A model generated the notes under the pieces. That model saw nothing but the letters and a program-made list of their open reading frames with translations, had not been told where the DNA came from and searched no databases. Source: Haliclona indistincta (lineage: Eukaryota; Porifera; Demospongiae; Haplosclerida; Chalinidae). Taken from it: a stretch of DNA of 64,000 nt. The stretch spans positions 9,093,322-9,157,321 of the forward strand of contig OZ024791.1 in NCBI GenBank assembly GCA_964017065.1, written 5' to 3'. The stretch's first letter is position 1; the number at the start of each line of letters is the position of its first letter. The position numbers and the translations under genes are program-made. Positions 25,701 through 41,144 of the stretch are shown in pieces.

Positions 25701-28057
25701 TAACCAAGAATAACCAACTATAACCAAGAATAACCACAGATAACCAACAATAACCACTGAAAAGCGACGATAACCAAGAATAACCAACTTTGACCACTGG
25801 TAACCAACAGTAACCACTGATAACCAACAATAACCACTGATAACCAACAATAACCACTGATAACCAAGAATAACCACTGATATCCAAGAATAACCACTGA
25901 CAACCAACGATAACCAAGAATAACCAACAATAACCACTAATAACCACTGAAAACCAACGAAAACCACTGATAACCAACAATAACCACTGATAACCGACGA
26001 TAACCAAGAATAACCAACAATAACCAAGAATAACCAACAATAACCACTGATAACCAACGTTAACCACTGATAACCAATAATAACCACTGATAAACAACAA
26101 TAACCACTGATAACAAAGAATAACCACTGATAACCAAGAATAACCACTGATAACCAAGAATAACCATTGATAACCAAGAATAACCACTGATAACCAACCA
26201 TAACCACTGATAACCAACGTTAACCACTGATAACCAACATTAACCACTGATAACCAACGATAACCACTGATAACCAACGATAACCACTGATAACCACTGA
26301 TAACCAACGAAAACCACTGATAACCAAGTATAACCACTGATAACCAGTGAAAACCAACAATAACAACTGCTAAACAAGAATAACCACTGATAACCAAGAA
26401 TAACCACTGATAACCAACGATAACCAAGAATAACCAACAATAAGAAAGAATAGCCAACAATAACCACTGTTAACCAACAATAACCACTGATAACCAACAA
26501 TAACCACTGATAACCAAGAATAACCACTGATAACCAATGATAACCACTGATAACCAACTATAACCACTGATAACCAACGATAACCAAGTATAACCAACAA
26601 TAACCAAGAATAACCACCGATAACCAACAATAACCACTGATAAGCAACAATAACCAAGAATAACCTACATTAACCACTGGTAACCAACAGTAACCACTGA
26701 TAACCAACAATAACCACAGATAAACAGCAATAACCACAGATAACCAAGAATAACCACTGATAACATACAACAACCACTGTCAACCAACAATAACCACTGA
26801 TAACCAACGATAAACTAGAATAACCAATAATCACCACTGATATCCAACAATAACCACTGATAACCAACAATAACCACTGGTAACCAACAAAAACCACTGA
26901 TAACCAACAATAACCACTGATAACCAAGTATAACCACTGATAACCAACAATAACCACTGATAACCAACGACAACCACTGATAACCAACGATAACCACAGA
27001 TAACCAACGATAACCACTGTTAACCACTGATAACCAACAATAACCACTTTTAACCAAATGTAACCACCGATAACCACTGATAATCAACAATAACCACTGA
27101 TAACCAACGATAACGACTGATAACCAATGATAACCTCTGATAACCAACGATATCCACTGATAACTAACGATAACCACTGATAACCAACGATAACCATTGA
27201 TAACAAACAATAACCACTGATAACCATCAATAACCACTGATATCCAGCGATTACCACTGATAACCAAGAACAACCACTGATATCCAAAAATAACCAATAA
27301 TAAACAACGATAACCAAGAATAACCAACCATAACCAAGAATAACCAACAAAAACCACTGATAACCAACAATAAACACTGATAACAACGATAACCAAGTAT
27401 AACCAACAATAAACAAGAATAACCAACACTAACCACTGGTGACAAACTATAACCACTGATAACCAACAATAACAACTGATAACCAACAATAACCACTGAT
27501 AGCCAACGATAACCACTGATGAACAACGATAACCACTGATAACCACTGATAACCAACATTAACCGCTGATAACCAACGATAACCAAGAATAACCAACAAT
27601 AACCACTGATAACCAACAATAACCACTGATAAATAACAATAACCACTGATAACAACGATAACCACTGATAACCAATGATAACTACTGACAACCAACGATA
27701 ACCACTGATAACCACTGATAACAACCGATAACCACTGATAACCAACAATAACCACTGATTACCAACGATAGCAACTGATAACCACTGATAACCAACGATA
27801 ACCACTGATAACCAACAATAACCACTGATAACCAACGTTAACCACTGATAACCAACGTTAACCACTGATAACCAACGATAACCACTGATAACCAACGATA
27901 ACCACTGATAACCACTGATAACCAACAATAACCACTGATAACCAACAAAAACCACTGATAACCAACTAAAACCACTGATAACCAAGAATAACCACTGATA
28001 ACCAACAATAACAACTGATAACCAACGATTACCAACTATCACCAACAATAACCTAGA

Positions 28058-30250
28058 TTAACCAACAATAACCACTGATGACCAATAATAACCACTGATA
28101 ACCAACGATAACCAAGAATAAACAACCATATAAAAGAATAACCAACAATAACCACTGTTAACCAACAATAACAACTGATAACCAACAATAACCACTGATA
28201 ACCAACAATAACCACTGATAACCAACAATAACCACTGATAACCAACGATAACCACTGATAAACAACGATAACTATTGATAACCAACGATAACCACTTATT
28301 ACCACTGATAACCAACGATAACCACTGATAACCAACAATAACCACTGATAACCAATGATAGCCACTGATAAGCAACGATAACCAAGAATAACCACTGATA
28401 ACCAAGAATAACCACTGATGACCAACAATAACACTTGATAACCAACAATAAGCACTGATAACCAACGATAACCACTGATAACCAACAAAAACCACTGACA
28501 ACAATCAATAACCACTGATAACCAACAATAACCACTGACAACGAACAATAACCATTGATAACCAAAGATAATCCAGAATAACCAACAATAACCACTGGTA
28601 ACCAACAATAACCACTGATAACCAACAATAACCACTGATAACCAACGATAACCAACTATAACCAACAATAACCAAGAATAACCCACAATAACCAGTTGTA
28701 ACCAAAGATAACCTCTGATAATCAACAATAACCACTGATAACCAACGATAACCACTGATAACCGACGATTACCACTGATAACCGACGATTACCACTGATA
28801 ACCACAGATAACCAACGAAAACCACTGATAACCAACAATAACCACTGATAACCAACGATGACCAAGAATAACCAACAATGAATAAGAATAACCAACAATA
28901 ACCACTGATAACCAACAATAACCACTGATAACCAAGAATAACCACTGATAACCAACTAAAACCACTATTAACCAAGAATAACCACTGATAACCAACAATA
29001 ACAACTGCTAACCAACGATAACCAACTATAACCAACAATAACCAAGAATAACCAACAATAACCACTGATAACCAACAATAACCACTGATAACCAACAATA
29101 ACCACTGATAACCAACGATAACCACTGATAACCGCTGATAGCCAACGATAACCACTAATAACCAACAATAACCACTGATTACCAACGATAACCAAGAATA
29201 ACCAACAATAACCAAGAAAAACCAACATTAACCACTGGTAACCAACGATAACCACTGATAACCACTGATAACCAACAATAACCACTAATAACCAACAATA
29301 ACCACTGATAACCGACGATATCCAAGAATAACCAACAATAACCAAGAATAACCAACAATAACCACTGATAACCAACGTTAACCACTGATAACAACAGTAA
29401 CCACTGATAACCAAGAATAACCACTGATAACCAACGATAACCACTGATAACACATAATAACCACTGATAACCAACAATAACCACTGATAACTTTGAATAA
29501 CCATGGTAACCAAGAATAACTACTGATTACCAACGATAACCACTGATAAACAACGTTAACCACTGATAACCAACATTAACCACTGATAACCAACGATAAC
29601 CACTGATAACCAACGATAACCACTGATAACCACAGATAACCAACGAAAACCACTGATAACCAACAATAACCACTGATAACCAGCGATAACCTAGAATAAC
29701 CAACAATGAATAAGAATAACCATCAATAACCACTGATAACCAACAATAACCACTGATAACCAACAATAACCACTGATATCCAACGAAAACCACTATTAAC
29801 CAAGAATAACCACTGATAACCAACAATAACAACTGCTAACCAACGATAACCAACTATAACCAACAATAACCAAGAATAACCAACAATAACCACTGATAAC
29901 CAACAATAACCACTGATAACCAAAAATAACCACTGATAACCAACTATAACCACTGATATCCAAGAATAACCCCTGATAACCAACCATAACCACTGGTACC
30001 AACGATAACCAACTATAACCAACAATAACCAAGAATGACCAACAATAACCACTGATAACCAACAATAACCACTGATTACCAAAGATAACCAAGAATAACC
30101 AACAATAACCAAGAATAACCAACAATAACCACTGGTAACCAACGATAACAAGTGATAATCAACAGTAACCACTGATAACAATCGATAACCACTGATAATC
30201 AACGATAACCACTCATAACCAACAATAACCACATATAACCAAGAATAACC
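28058..30250. repeat. Higher-order duplicate block, copy of 30435-32627
   Basis: Tandem duplication with a constant 2377-bp offset over about 2.2 kb. Rare landmarks such as the ACAACCATATAAAAG interruption (28125 and 30502) recur in both copies. Confidence 0.86.
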
Positions 30251-32659
30251 ACTGATAACCAATGATAACCACTGATAACCACTGATAACCACTGATAACC
30301 AACAATAACCACTGATAACCAACAAAAACCACTGATAACCAACTAAAACCACTGATAACCAAGAATAACCACTGATAACCAACAATAACAACTGATAACC
30401 AACGATTACCAACTATCACCAACAATAACCTAGATTAACCAACAATAACCACTGATGACCAATAATAACCACTGATAACCAACGATAACCAAGAATAAAC
30501 AACCATATAAAAGAATAACCAACAATAACCACTGTTAACCAACAATAACAACTGATAACCAACAATAACCACTGATAACCAACAATAACCACTGATAACC
30601 AACAATAACCACTGATAACCAACGATAACCACTGATAAACAACGATAACTATTGATAACCAACGATAACCACTTATTACCACTGATAACCAACGATAACC
30701 ACTGATAACCAACAATAACCACTGATAACCAATGATAGCCACTGATAAGCAACGATAACCAAGAATAACCACTGATAACCAAGAATAACCACTGATGACC
30801 AACAATAACACTTGATAACCAACAATAAGCACTGATAACCAACGATAACCACTGATAACCAACAAAAACCACTGACAACAATCAATAACCACTGATAACC
30901 AACAATAACCACTGACAACGAACAATAACCATTGATAACCAAAGATAATCCAGAATAACCAACAATAACCACTGGTAACCAACTATAACCACTGATAACC
31001 AACAATAACCACTGATAACCAACGATAACCAACTATAACCAACAATAACCAAGAATAACCCACAATAACCAGTTGTAACCAAAGATAACCTCTGATAATC
31101 AACAATAACCACTGATAACCAACGATAACCACTGATAACCGACGATTACCACTGATAACCGACGATTACCACTGATAACCACAGATAACCAACGAAAACC
31201 ACTGATAACCAACAATAACCACTGATAACCAACGATAACCAAGAATAACCAACAATGAATAAGAATAACCAACAATAACCACTGATAACCAACAATAACC
31301 ACTGATAACCAAGAATAACCACTGATAACCAACTAAAACCACTATTAACCAAGAATAACCACTGATAACCAACAATAACAACTGCTAACCAACGATAACC
31401 AACTATAACCAACAATAACCAAGAATAACCAACAATAACCACTGATAACCAACAATAACCACTGATAACCAACAATAACCACTGATAACCAACGATAACC
31501 ACTGATAACCGCTGATAGCCAACGATAACCACTAATAACCAACAATAACCACTGATTACCAACGATAACCAAGAATAACCAACAATAACCAAGAAAAACC
31601 AACATTAACCACTGGTAACCAACGATAACCACTGATAACCACTGATAACCAACAATAACCACTAATAACCAACAATAACCACTGATAACCGACGATATCC
31701 AAGAATAACCAACAATAACCAAGAATAACCAACAATAACCACTGATAACCAACGTTAACCACTGATAACAACAGTAACCACTGATAACCAAGAATAACCA
31801 CTGATAACCAACGATAACCACTGATAACACATAATAACCACTGATAACCAACAATAACCACTGATAACTTTGAATAACCATGGTAACCAAGAATAACTAC
31901 TGATTACCAACGATAACCACTGATAAACAACGTTAACCACTGATAACCAACATTAACCACTGATAACCAACGATAACCACTGATAACCAACGATAACCAC
32001 TGATAACCACAGATAACCAACGAAAACCACTGATAACCAACAATAACCACTGATAACCAACGATAACCTAGAATAACCAACAATGAATAAGAATAACCAT
32101 CAATAACCACTGATAACCAACAATAACCACTGATAACCAACAATAACCACTGATATCCAACGAAAACCACTATTAACCAAGAATAACCACTGATAACCAA
32201 CAATAACAACTGCTAACCAACGATAACCAACTATAACCAACAATAACCAAGAATAACCAACAATAACCACTGATAACCAACAATAACCACTGATAACCAA
32301 AAATAACCACTGATAACCAACTATAACCACTGATATCCAAGAATAACCCCTGATAACCAACCATAACCACTGGTACCAACGATAACCAACTATAACCAAC
32401 AATAACCAAGAATGACCAACAATAACCACTGATAACCAACAATAACCACTGATTACCAAAGATAACCAAGAATAACCAACAATAACCAAGAATAACCAAC
32501 AATAACCACTGGTAACCAACGATAACAAGTGATAATCAACAGTAACCACTGATAACAATCGATAACCACTGATAATCAACGATAACCACTCATAACCAAC
32601 AATAACCACATATAACCAAGAATAACCACTGATAACCAATGATAACCACTGATAACCAA

Positions 32660-33530
32660 CTATAACCACTGATAACCAACGATAACCAAGAATAACCAAC
32701 TATAACCAAGAATAACCACAGATAACCAACAATAACCACTGAAAAGCGACGATAACCAAGAATAACCAACTTTAACCACTGGTAACCAACAGTAACCACT
32801 GATAACCAACAATAACCACTGATAACCAACAATAACCACTGATAACCAAGAATAACCACTGATATCCAAGAATAACCACTGACAACCAACGATAACCAAG
32901 AATAACCAACAATAACCACTAATAACCACTGAAAACCAACGAAAACCACTGATAACCAACAATAACCACTGATAACCGACGATAACCAAGAATAACCAAC
33001 AATAACCAAGAATAACCAACAATAACCACTGATAACCAACGTTAACCACTGATAACCAATAATAACCACTGATAAACAACAATAACAACTGATAACCTTG
33101 AATAACCACTGGTGACCAACAATAACCACTCATAAACAACAATAACCACTGATAACAAAGAATAACCACTGATAACCAAGAATAACCACTGATAACCAAG
33201 AATAACCACTGATAACCAAGAATAACCACTGATAACCAAGAATAACCACTGATAACCAACGATAACCACTGATAACTAACGTTAACCACTGATAACCAAC
33301 ATTAACCACTGATAACCAACGATAACCACTGATAACCAACGATAACCACTGATAACCACTAATAACCAACGAAAACCACTGATAACCAAGTATAACCACT
33401 GATAACCAGTGAAAACCAACAATAACAACTGCTAAACAAGAATAACCACTGATAACCAAGAATAACCACTGATAACCAACGATAACCAAGAATAACCAAC
33501 AATAAGAAAGAATAGCCAACAATAACCACT
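32660..33530. repeat. Higher-order duplicate block, copy of 36487-37357
   Basis: Variant order, including the rare AATAAGAAAGAATAGCC interruption, recurs at an offset of 3827 bp. The same landmark also occurs near 10732, 18470, 21867 and 26443, so it marks a unit amplified many times. Confidence 0.83.
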
Positions 33531-36500
33531 GTTAACCAACAATAACCACTGATAACCAACAATAACCACTGATAACCAAGAATAACCACTGATAACCAAT
33601 GATAACCACTGATAACCAACTGATAACCAACGATAACCAAGTATAACCAACAATAACCAAGAATAACCACCGATAACCAACAATAACCACTGATAAGCAA
33701 CGATAACCAAGAATAACCTACATTAACCACTGGTAACCAACAGTAACCACTGATAACCAACAATAACCACAGATAAACAGCAATAACCACAGATAACCAA
33801 GAATAACCACTGATAACATACAACAACCACTGTCAACCAACAACAACCACTGATAACCAACGATAAACCAGAATAACCAATAATCACCACTGATATCCAA
33901 CAATAACCACTGATAACCAACAATAACCACTGGTAACCAACAAAAACCACTGATAACCAACAATAACCACTGATAACCAACGACAACCACTGATAACCAA
34001 CGATAACCACAGATAACCAACGATAACCACTGATAACCACTGATAACCAACAATAACCACTTTTAACCAAATATAACCACTGATAACCACTGATAATAAC
34101 AATAACCACTGATAACCAACGATAACGACTGATAACCAACGATAACCTCTGATAACCAACGATATCCACTGATAACTAACGATAACCACTGATAACCATC
34201 AATAACCACTGATATCCAGCGATTACCACTGATAACCAAGAACAACCACTGATATCCAAAAATAACCAATGATAAACAACGATAACCAAGAATAACCAAC
34301 CATAACCAAGAATAACCAACAAAAACCACTGATAACCAACAATAAACACTGATAACAACGATAACCAAGTATAACCAACAATAAACAAGAATAACCAACA
34401 ATAACCACTGTTGACCAACTATAACCACTGATAACCAACAATAACAACTGATAACCAACAATAACCACTGATAACCAACGATAACCACTGATGAACAACG
34501 ATAACCACTGATAACCACTGATAACCAACATTAACCGCTGATAACCAACGATAACCAAGAATAACCAACAATAACCACTGATAACCAACAATAACCACTG
34601 ATAAACAACAATAACCACTGATAACCAACGATAACCACTGATAACCAATGATAACTACTGACAACCAACGATAACCACTGATAACCACTGATAACAACCG
34701 ATAACCACTGATAACCAACAATAACCACTGATTACCAACGATAGCAACTGATAACCACTGATAACCAACGATAACCACTGATAACCAACAATAACCACTG
34801 ATAACCAACGTTAACCACTGATAACCAACGTTAACCACTGATAACCAACGATAACCACTGATAACCAACGATAACCACTGATAACCACTGATAACCAACA
34901 ATAACCACTGATAACCAACAAAAACCACTGATAACCAACTAAAACCACTGATAACCAAGAATAACCACTGATAACCAACAATAACAACTGATAACCAACG
35001 ATTACCAACTATCACCAACAATAACCTAGATTAACCAACAATAACCACTGATGACCAATAATAACCTCTGATAACCAACGATAACCAAGAATAAACAACC
35101 ATATAAAAGAATAACCAACAATAACCACTGTTAACCAACAATAACAACTGATAACCAACAATAACCACTGATAACCAACAATAACCACTGATAACCAACA
35201 ATAACCACTGATAACCAACGATAACCACTGATAAACAACGATAACTATTGATAACCAACGATAACCACTTATTACCACTGATAACCAACGATAACCACTG
35301 ATAACCAACAATAACCACTGATAACCAATGATAGCCACTGATAAGAGACGATAACCAAGAATAACCACTGATAACCAAGAATAACCACTGATGACCCACA
35401 ATAACACTTGATAACCAACAATAACCACTGACAACAATCAATAACCACTGATAACCAACAATAACCACTGACAACGAACAATAACCATTGATAACCAAAG
35501 ATAATCCAGAATAACCAACAATAACCACTGGTAACCAACAATAACCACTGATAACCAACAATAACCACTGATAACCAACGATAACCAACTATAACCAACA
35601 ATAACCAAGAATAACCCACAATAACCAGTGGTAACCAAAGATAACCTCTGATAATCAACAATAACCACTGATAACCAACGATAACCTCTGATAACCGACG
35701 ATTACCACTGATAACCGACGATTACCACTGATAACCACAGATAACCAACGAAAACCACTGATAACCAACCATAACCACTGATAACCAACGACAACCAAGA
35801 ATAACCAACAATGAATAAGAATAACCAACAATAACCACTGATAACCAACAATAACCACTGATAACCAACAATAACCACTGATAACCAACTAAAACCACTA
35901 TCAACCAAGAATAACCACTGATAACCAACAATAACCACTGATAACCAACTAAAACCACTATTAACCAAGAATAACCACTGATAACCAACAATAACAACTG
36001 CTAACCAACGATAACCAACTATAACCAACAATAACCAAGAATAACCAACAATAACCACTGATAACCAACAATAACCACTGATAACCAAAAATAACCACTG
36101 ATAACCAACTATAACCACTGATATCCAAGAATAACCCCTGATAACCAACCATAACCACTGGTACCAACGATAACCAACTATAACCAACAATAACCAAGAA
36201 TGACCAACAATAACCACTGATAACCAACAATAACCACTGATTACCAAAGATAACCAAGAATAACCAACAATAACCAAGAATAACCCACAATAACCACTGG
36301 TAACCAACGATAACAAGTGATAATCAACAGTATCCACTGATAACAATCGATAACCACTGATAACCAACAATAACCACTGATAACCAACGATAACCAACTA
36401 TAACCAACAATAACAAGAATAACCCACAATAACCAGTGGTAACCAAAGATAACCTCTGATAATCAACAATAACCACTGATAACCAACTATAACCTCTGAT

Positions 36501-39500
36501 AACCAACGATAACCAAGAATAACCAACTATAACCAAGAATAACCACAGATAACCAACAATAACCACTGATAAGCGACGATAACCAAGAATAACCAACTTT
36601 AGCCACTGGTAACCAACAGTAACCACTGATAACCAACAATAACCACTGATAACCAACAATAACCACTGATAACCAAGAATAACCACTGATATCCAAGAAT
36701 AACCACTGACAACCAACGATAACCAAGAATAACCAACAATAACCACTAATAACCACCGAAAACCAACGAAAACCACTGATAACCAACAATAACCACTGAT
36801 AACCGACGATAACCAAGAATAACCAACAATAACCAAGAATAACCAACAATAACCACTGATAACCAACGTTAACCACTGATAACCAATAATAACCACTGAT
36901 AACCAACAATAACCACTGATAACCTTGAATAACCACTGGTGACCAACAATAACCACTCATAAACAACAATAACCACTGATAACAAAGAATAACCACTGAT
37001 AACCAAGAATAACCACTGATAACCAAGAATAACCACTGATAACCAAGAATAACCACTGATAACCAAGAATAACCACTGATAACCAACGATAACCGCTGAT
37101 AACTAACGTTAACCACTGATAACCAACATTAACCACTGATAACCAACGATAACCACTGATAACCAACGATAACCACTGATAACCACTGATAACCAACGAA
37201 AACCACTGATAACCAAGTATAACCACTGATAACCAGTGAAAACCAACAATAACAACTGCTAAACAAGAATAACCACTGATAACCAAGAATAACCACTGAT
37301 AACCAACGATAACGAAGAATAACAAACAATAAGAAAGAATAGCCAACAATAACCACTGTTAACCAACAATAACCACTGATAACCAACAATAACCACTGAT
37401 AACCAAGAATAACCACTGATAACCAATGATAACCACTGATAACCAACTGATTACCAACGATAACCAAGTATAACCAACAATAACCAAGAATAACCACCGA
37501 TAACCAACAATAACCACTGATAAGCAACGATAACCAAGAATAACCTACATTAACCACTGGTAACCAACAGTAACCACTGATAACCAACAATAACCACAGA
37601 TAAACAGCAATAACCACAGATAACCAAGAATAACCACTGATAACAAACAACAACCACTGTCAACCAACAACAACCACTGATAACCAACGATAAACCAGAA
37701 TAACCAATAATCACCACTGATATCCAACAATAACCACTGATAACCAACGACAACCACTGATAACCAACGATAACCACAGATAACCAACGATAACCACTGA
37801 TAACCACTGATAACCAACAATAACCACTTTTAACCAAATATAACCACTGATAACCACTGATAATCAACAATAACCACTGATAACCAACGATAACGACTGA
37901 TAACCAACGATAACCTCTGATAACCAACGATATCCACTGATAACTAACGATAACCACTGATAACCAACGATAACCATTGATAACAAACAATAACCACTGA
38001 TAACCATCAATAACCACTGATATCCAGCGATTACCACTGATAACCAAGAACAACCACTGATATCCAAAAATAACCAATGATAAACAACGATAACCAAGAA
38101 TAACCAACCATAACCAAGAATAACCAACAAAAACCACTGATAACCAACAATAAACACTGATAACAACGATAACCAAGTATAACCAACAATAAACAAGAAT
38201 AACCAACAATAACCACTGGTGACCAACTATAACCACTGATAACCAACAATAACAACTGATAACCAATAATAACCACTGATAACCAACGATAACCACTGAT
38301 AACCAACGATAACCACTGATAACCAATGATAACTACTGACAACCAACGATAACATCTGATAACCACTGATAACCACTGATAACCAACATTAACCGCTGAT
38401 AACCAACGATAACCAAGAATAACCAACAATAACCACTGATAACCAACAATAACCACTGATAAACAACAATAACCACTGATAACCAACGATAACCACTGAT
38501 AACCAATGATAACTACTGACAACCAACGATAACATCTGATAACCACTGATAACAACCGATAACCACTGATAACCAACAATAACCACTGATTAACAACGAT
38601 AGGAACTGATAACCACTGATAACCAACGATAACCACTGATAACCAACAATAACCACTGATAACCAACGTTAACCACTGATAACCAACGTTAACCACTGAT
38701 AACCAACGATAACCACTGATAACCAACGATAACCACTGATAACCACTGATAACCAACAATAACCACTGATAACCAACAAAAACCACTGATAAGCAACTAA
38801 AACCACTGATAACCAAGAATAACCACTGATAACCAACAATAACAACTGATAACCAACGATTACCATCTATCACCAACAATAACCTAGATTAACCAACAAT
38901 AACCACTGATGACCAATAATAACCACTGATAACCAACGATAACCAAGAATAAACAACCATATAAAAGAATAACCAACAATAACCACTGTTAATCAACAAT
39001 AACAACTGATAACCAACAATAACCACTGATTACCAACAATAACCACTGATAACCAACAATAACCACTGATAACCAACGATAACCACTGATAAACAACGAT
39101 AACTATTGATAACCAACGATAACCACTTATTACCACTGATAACCAACGATAACCACTGATAACCAACAATAACCACTGATAACCAATGATAGCCACTGAT
39201 AAGCAACGATAACCAAGAATAACCACTGATAACCAAGAATAACCACTGATGACCAACAATAACACTTGATAACCAACTATAACCACTGATAACCAACGAT
39301 AACCACTGATAACCAACAAAAACCATTGACAACAATCAATAACCACTGATAACCAACAATAACCACTGACAACCAACAATAACCATTGATAACCAAAGAT
39401 AATCCAGAATAACCAACAATAACCACTGGTAACCAACAATAACCACTGATAACCAACAATAACCACTGATAACCAAGAATAAACACTAATAAACAACAAA

Positions 39501-39745
39501 AACACCTTATAACCAACGATGACCACTGATAACCAACGATAACCACTGATAACCAACGAAAACCACTGATAACCACAGATAACCAACAATAACCACTGAT
39601 AACCAACGATAACCACTGATAACCAACGATAACCACTGATAACCAACGATAACCACTGATAACCACTGATAACCAACGATAACCACTGATAACCAACGAT
39701 AACCACTGATAACCAACGATAACCACTGATAACCAACAATAACCA

Positions 39746-41144
39746 CTAATAACCAACGATAACCACTGATAACCAACGATAACCACTGATAACCAAAGAT
39801 AACCACTGATAACCAAGAATAACCACTGATAACCAACAATAACCACAGCTAACCAACGATAACCAACTATAACCAACAATAACCAAGAATAACACACAAT
39901 AACCAGTGGTAACCAAAGATAACCTCTGATAATCAACAATAACCACTGATAACCAACGATAACCACTGATAACCTACGATAACCACTGATAACCAACAAT
40001 AACCACTGATAATCAAGAACAACAACTGATAACTTACGAAAACCAAGAATAACCAACTATAAACAAGAATAACCTACAATAACCACTGATAACTGACAAT
40101 AACCCAGAATAACTAACATTAACCAAGAATAACCAACAAAAACCACTGATAACCAACAATAACCTCAGATAACCAACAATAACCACTGCTATCCAACGAT
40201 AACCATTGATAACCAAAAATAACCAATGATAACCAAAAATAGCCACTGATAACCAACGATAACCAAGAATAACCAACAATAACCACTGATAACCAACAAT
40301 AACCACTGATAAACAACAATAACCACTGATAACCAACGATAACCACTGATAACCAATGATAACTACTGATAACCAACGATAACCACTGATAACCACTGAT
40401 AACCAACAATAACCACTGATAACCAAAAAAACCACTGATAACCAACTAAAACCACTGATAACCAAGAATAACCACTGATAACCAACAATAACAACTGCTA
40501 ACCAATGATTACCAACTATCACCAACAATAACTTAGAATAACCAACAATAACCACTGATGACCAATGATAACCAACGATAACCAAGAATAAACAACCATA
40601 TAAAAGAATAACCAACAATAACCACTGTTAACCAACAATAACAACTGATAACCAACAATAACCACTGATAACCAACAATAACCACTGATAACCAACAATA
40701 ACCACTGATAACCAACGATAACCACTGATAAACAACGATAACTATTGATAACCAACGATAACCACTTATTACCACTGATAACCAACGATAACCACTGATA
40801 ACCAACAATAACCACTGACAACCAATGATAGCCACTGATAAGCAACGATAACCAAGAATAACCACTGATGACCAACAATAACACTTGATAACCAACAATA
40901 ACCACTGATAACCAACGATAACCACTGATAACCAACAAAAACCACTGACAACAATCAATAACCACTGATAACCAACAATAACCACTGACAATCAACAATA
41001 ACCATTGATAACCGAAGATAATCCAGAATAACCAACAATATCCACTGGTAACCAACAATAACCACTGATAACCAACAATAACCTCTGATAACCAAGAATA
41101 ACCACTGATAACCAACGATAACCACTGATAACCAACAATAACCA
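39746..41144. repeat. Higher-order duplicate block, copy of 41145-42543
   Basis: A near-perfect tandem duplication of 1399 bp. The unusual run AACCAAAAAAACCACTG (near 40427 and 41820) and the TATAAAAG interruption are present in both copies. It is among the youngest duplications in the window. Confidence 0.88.
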
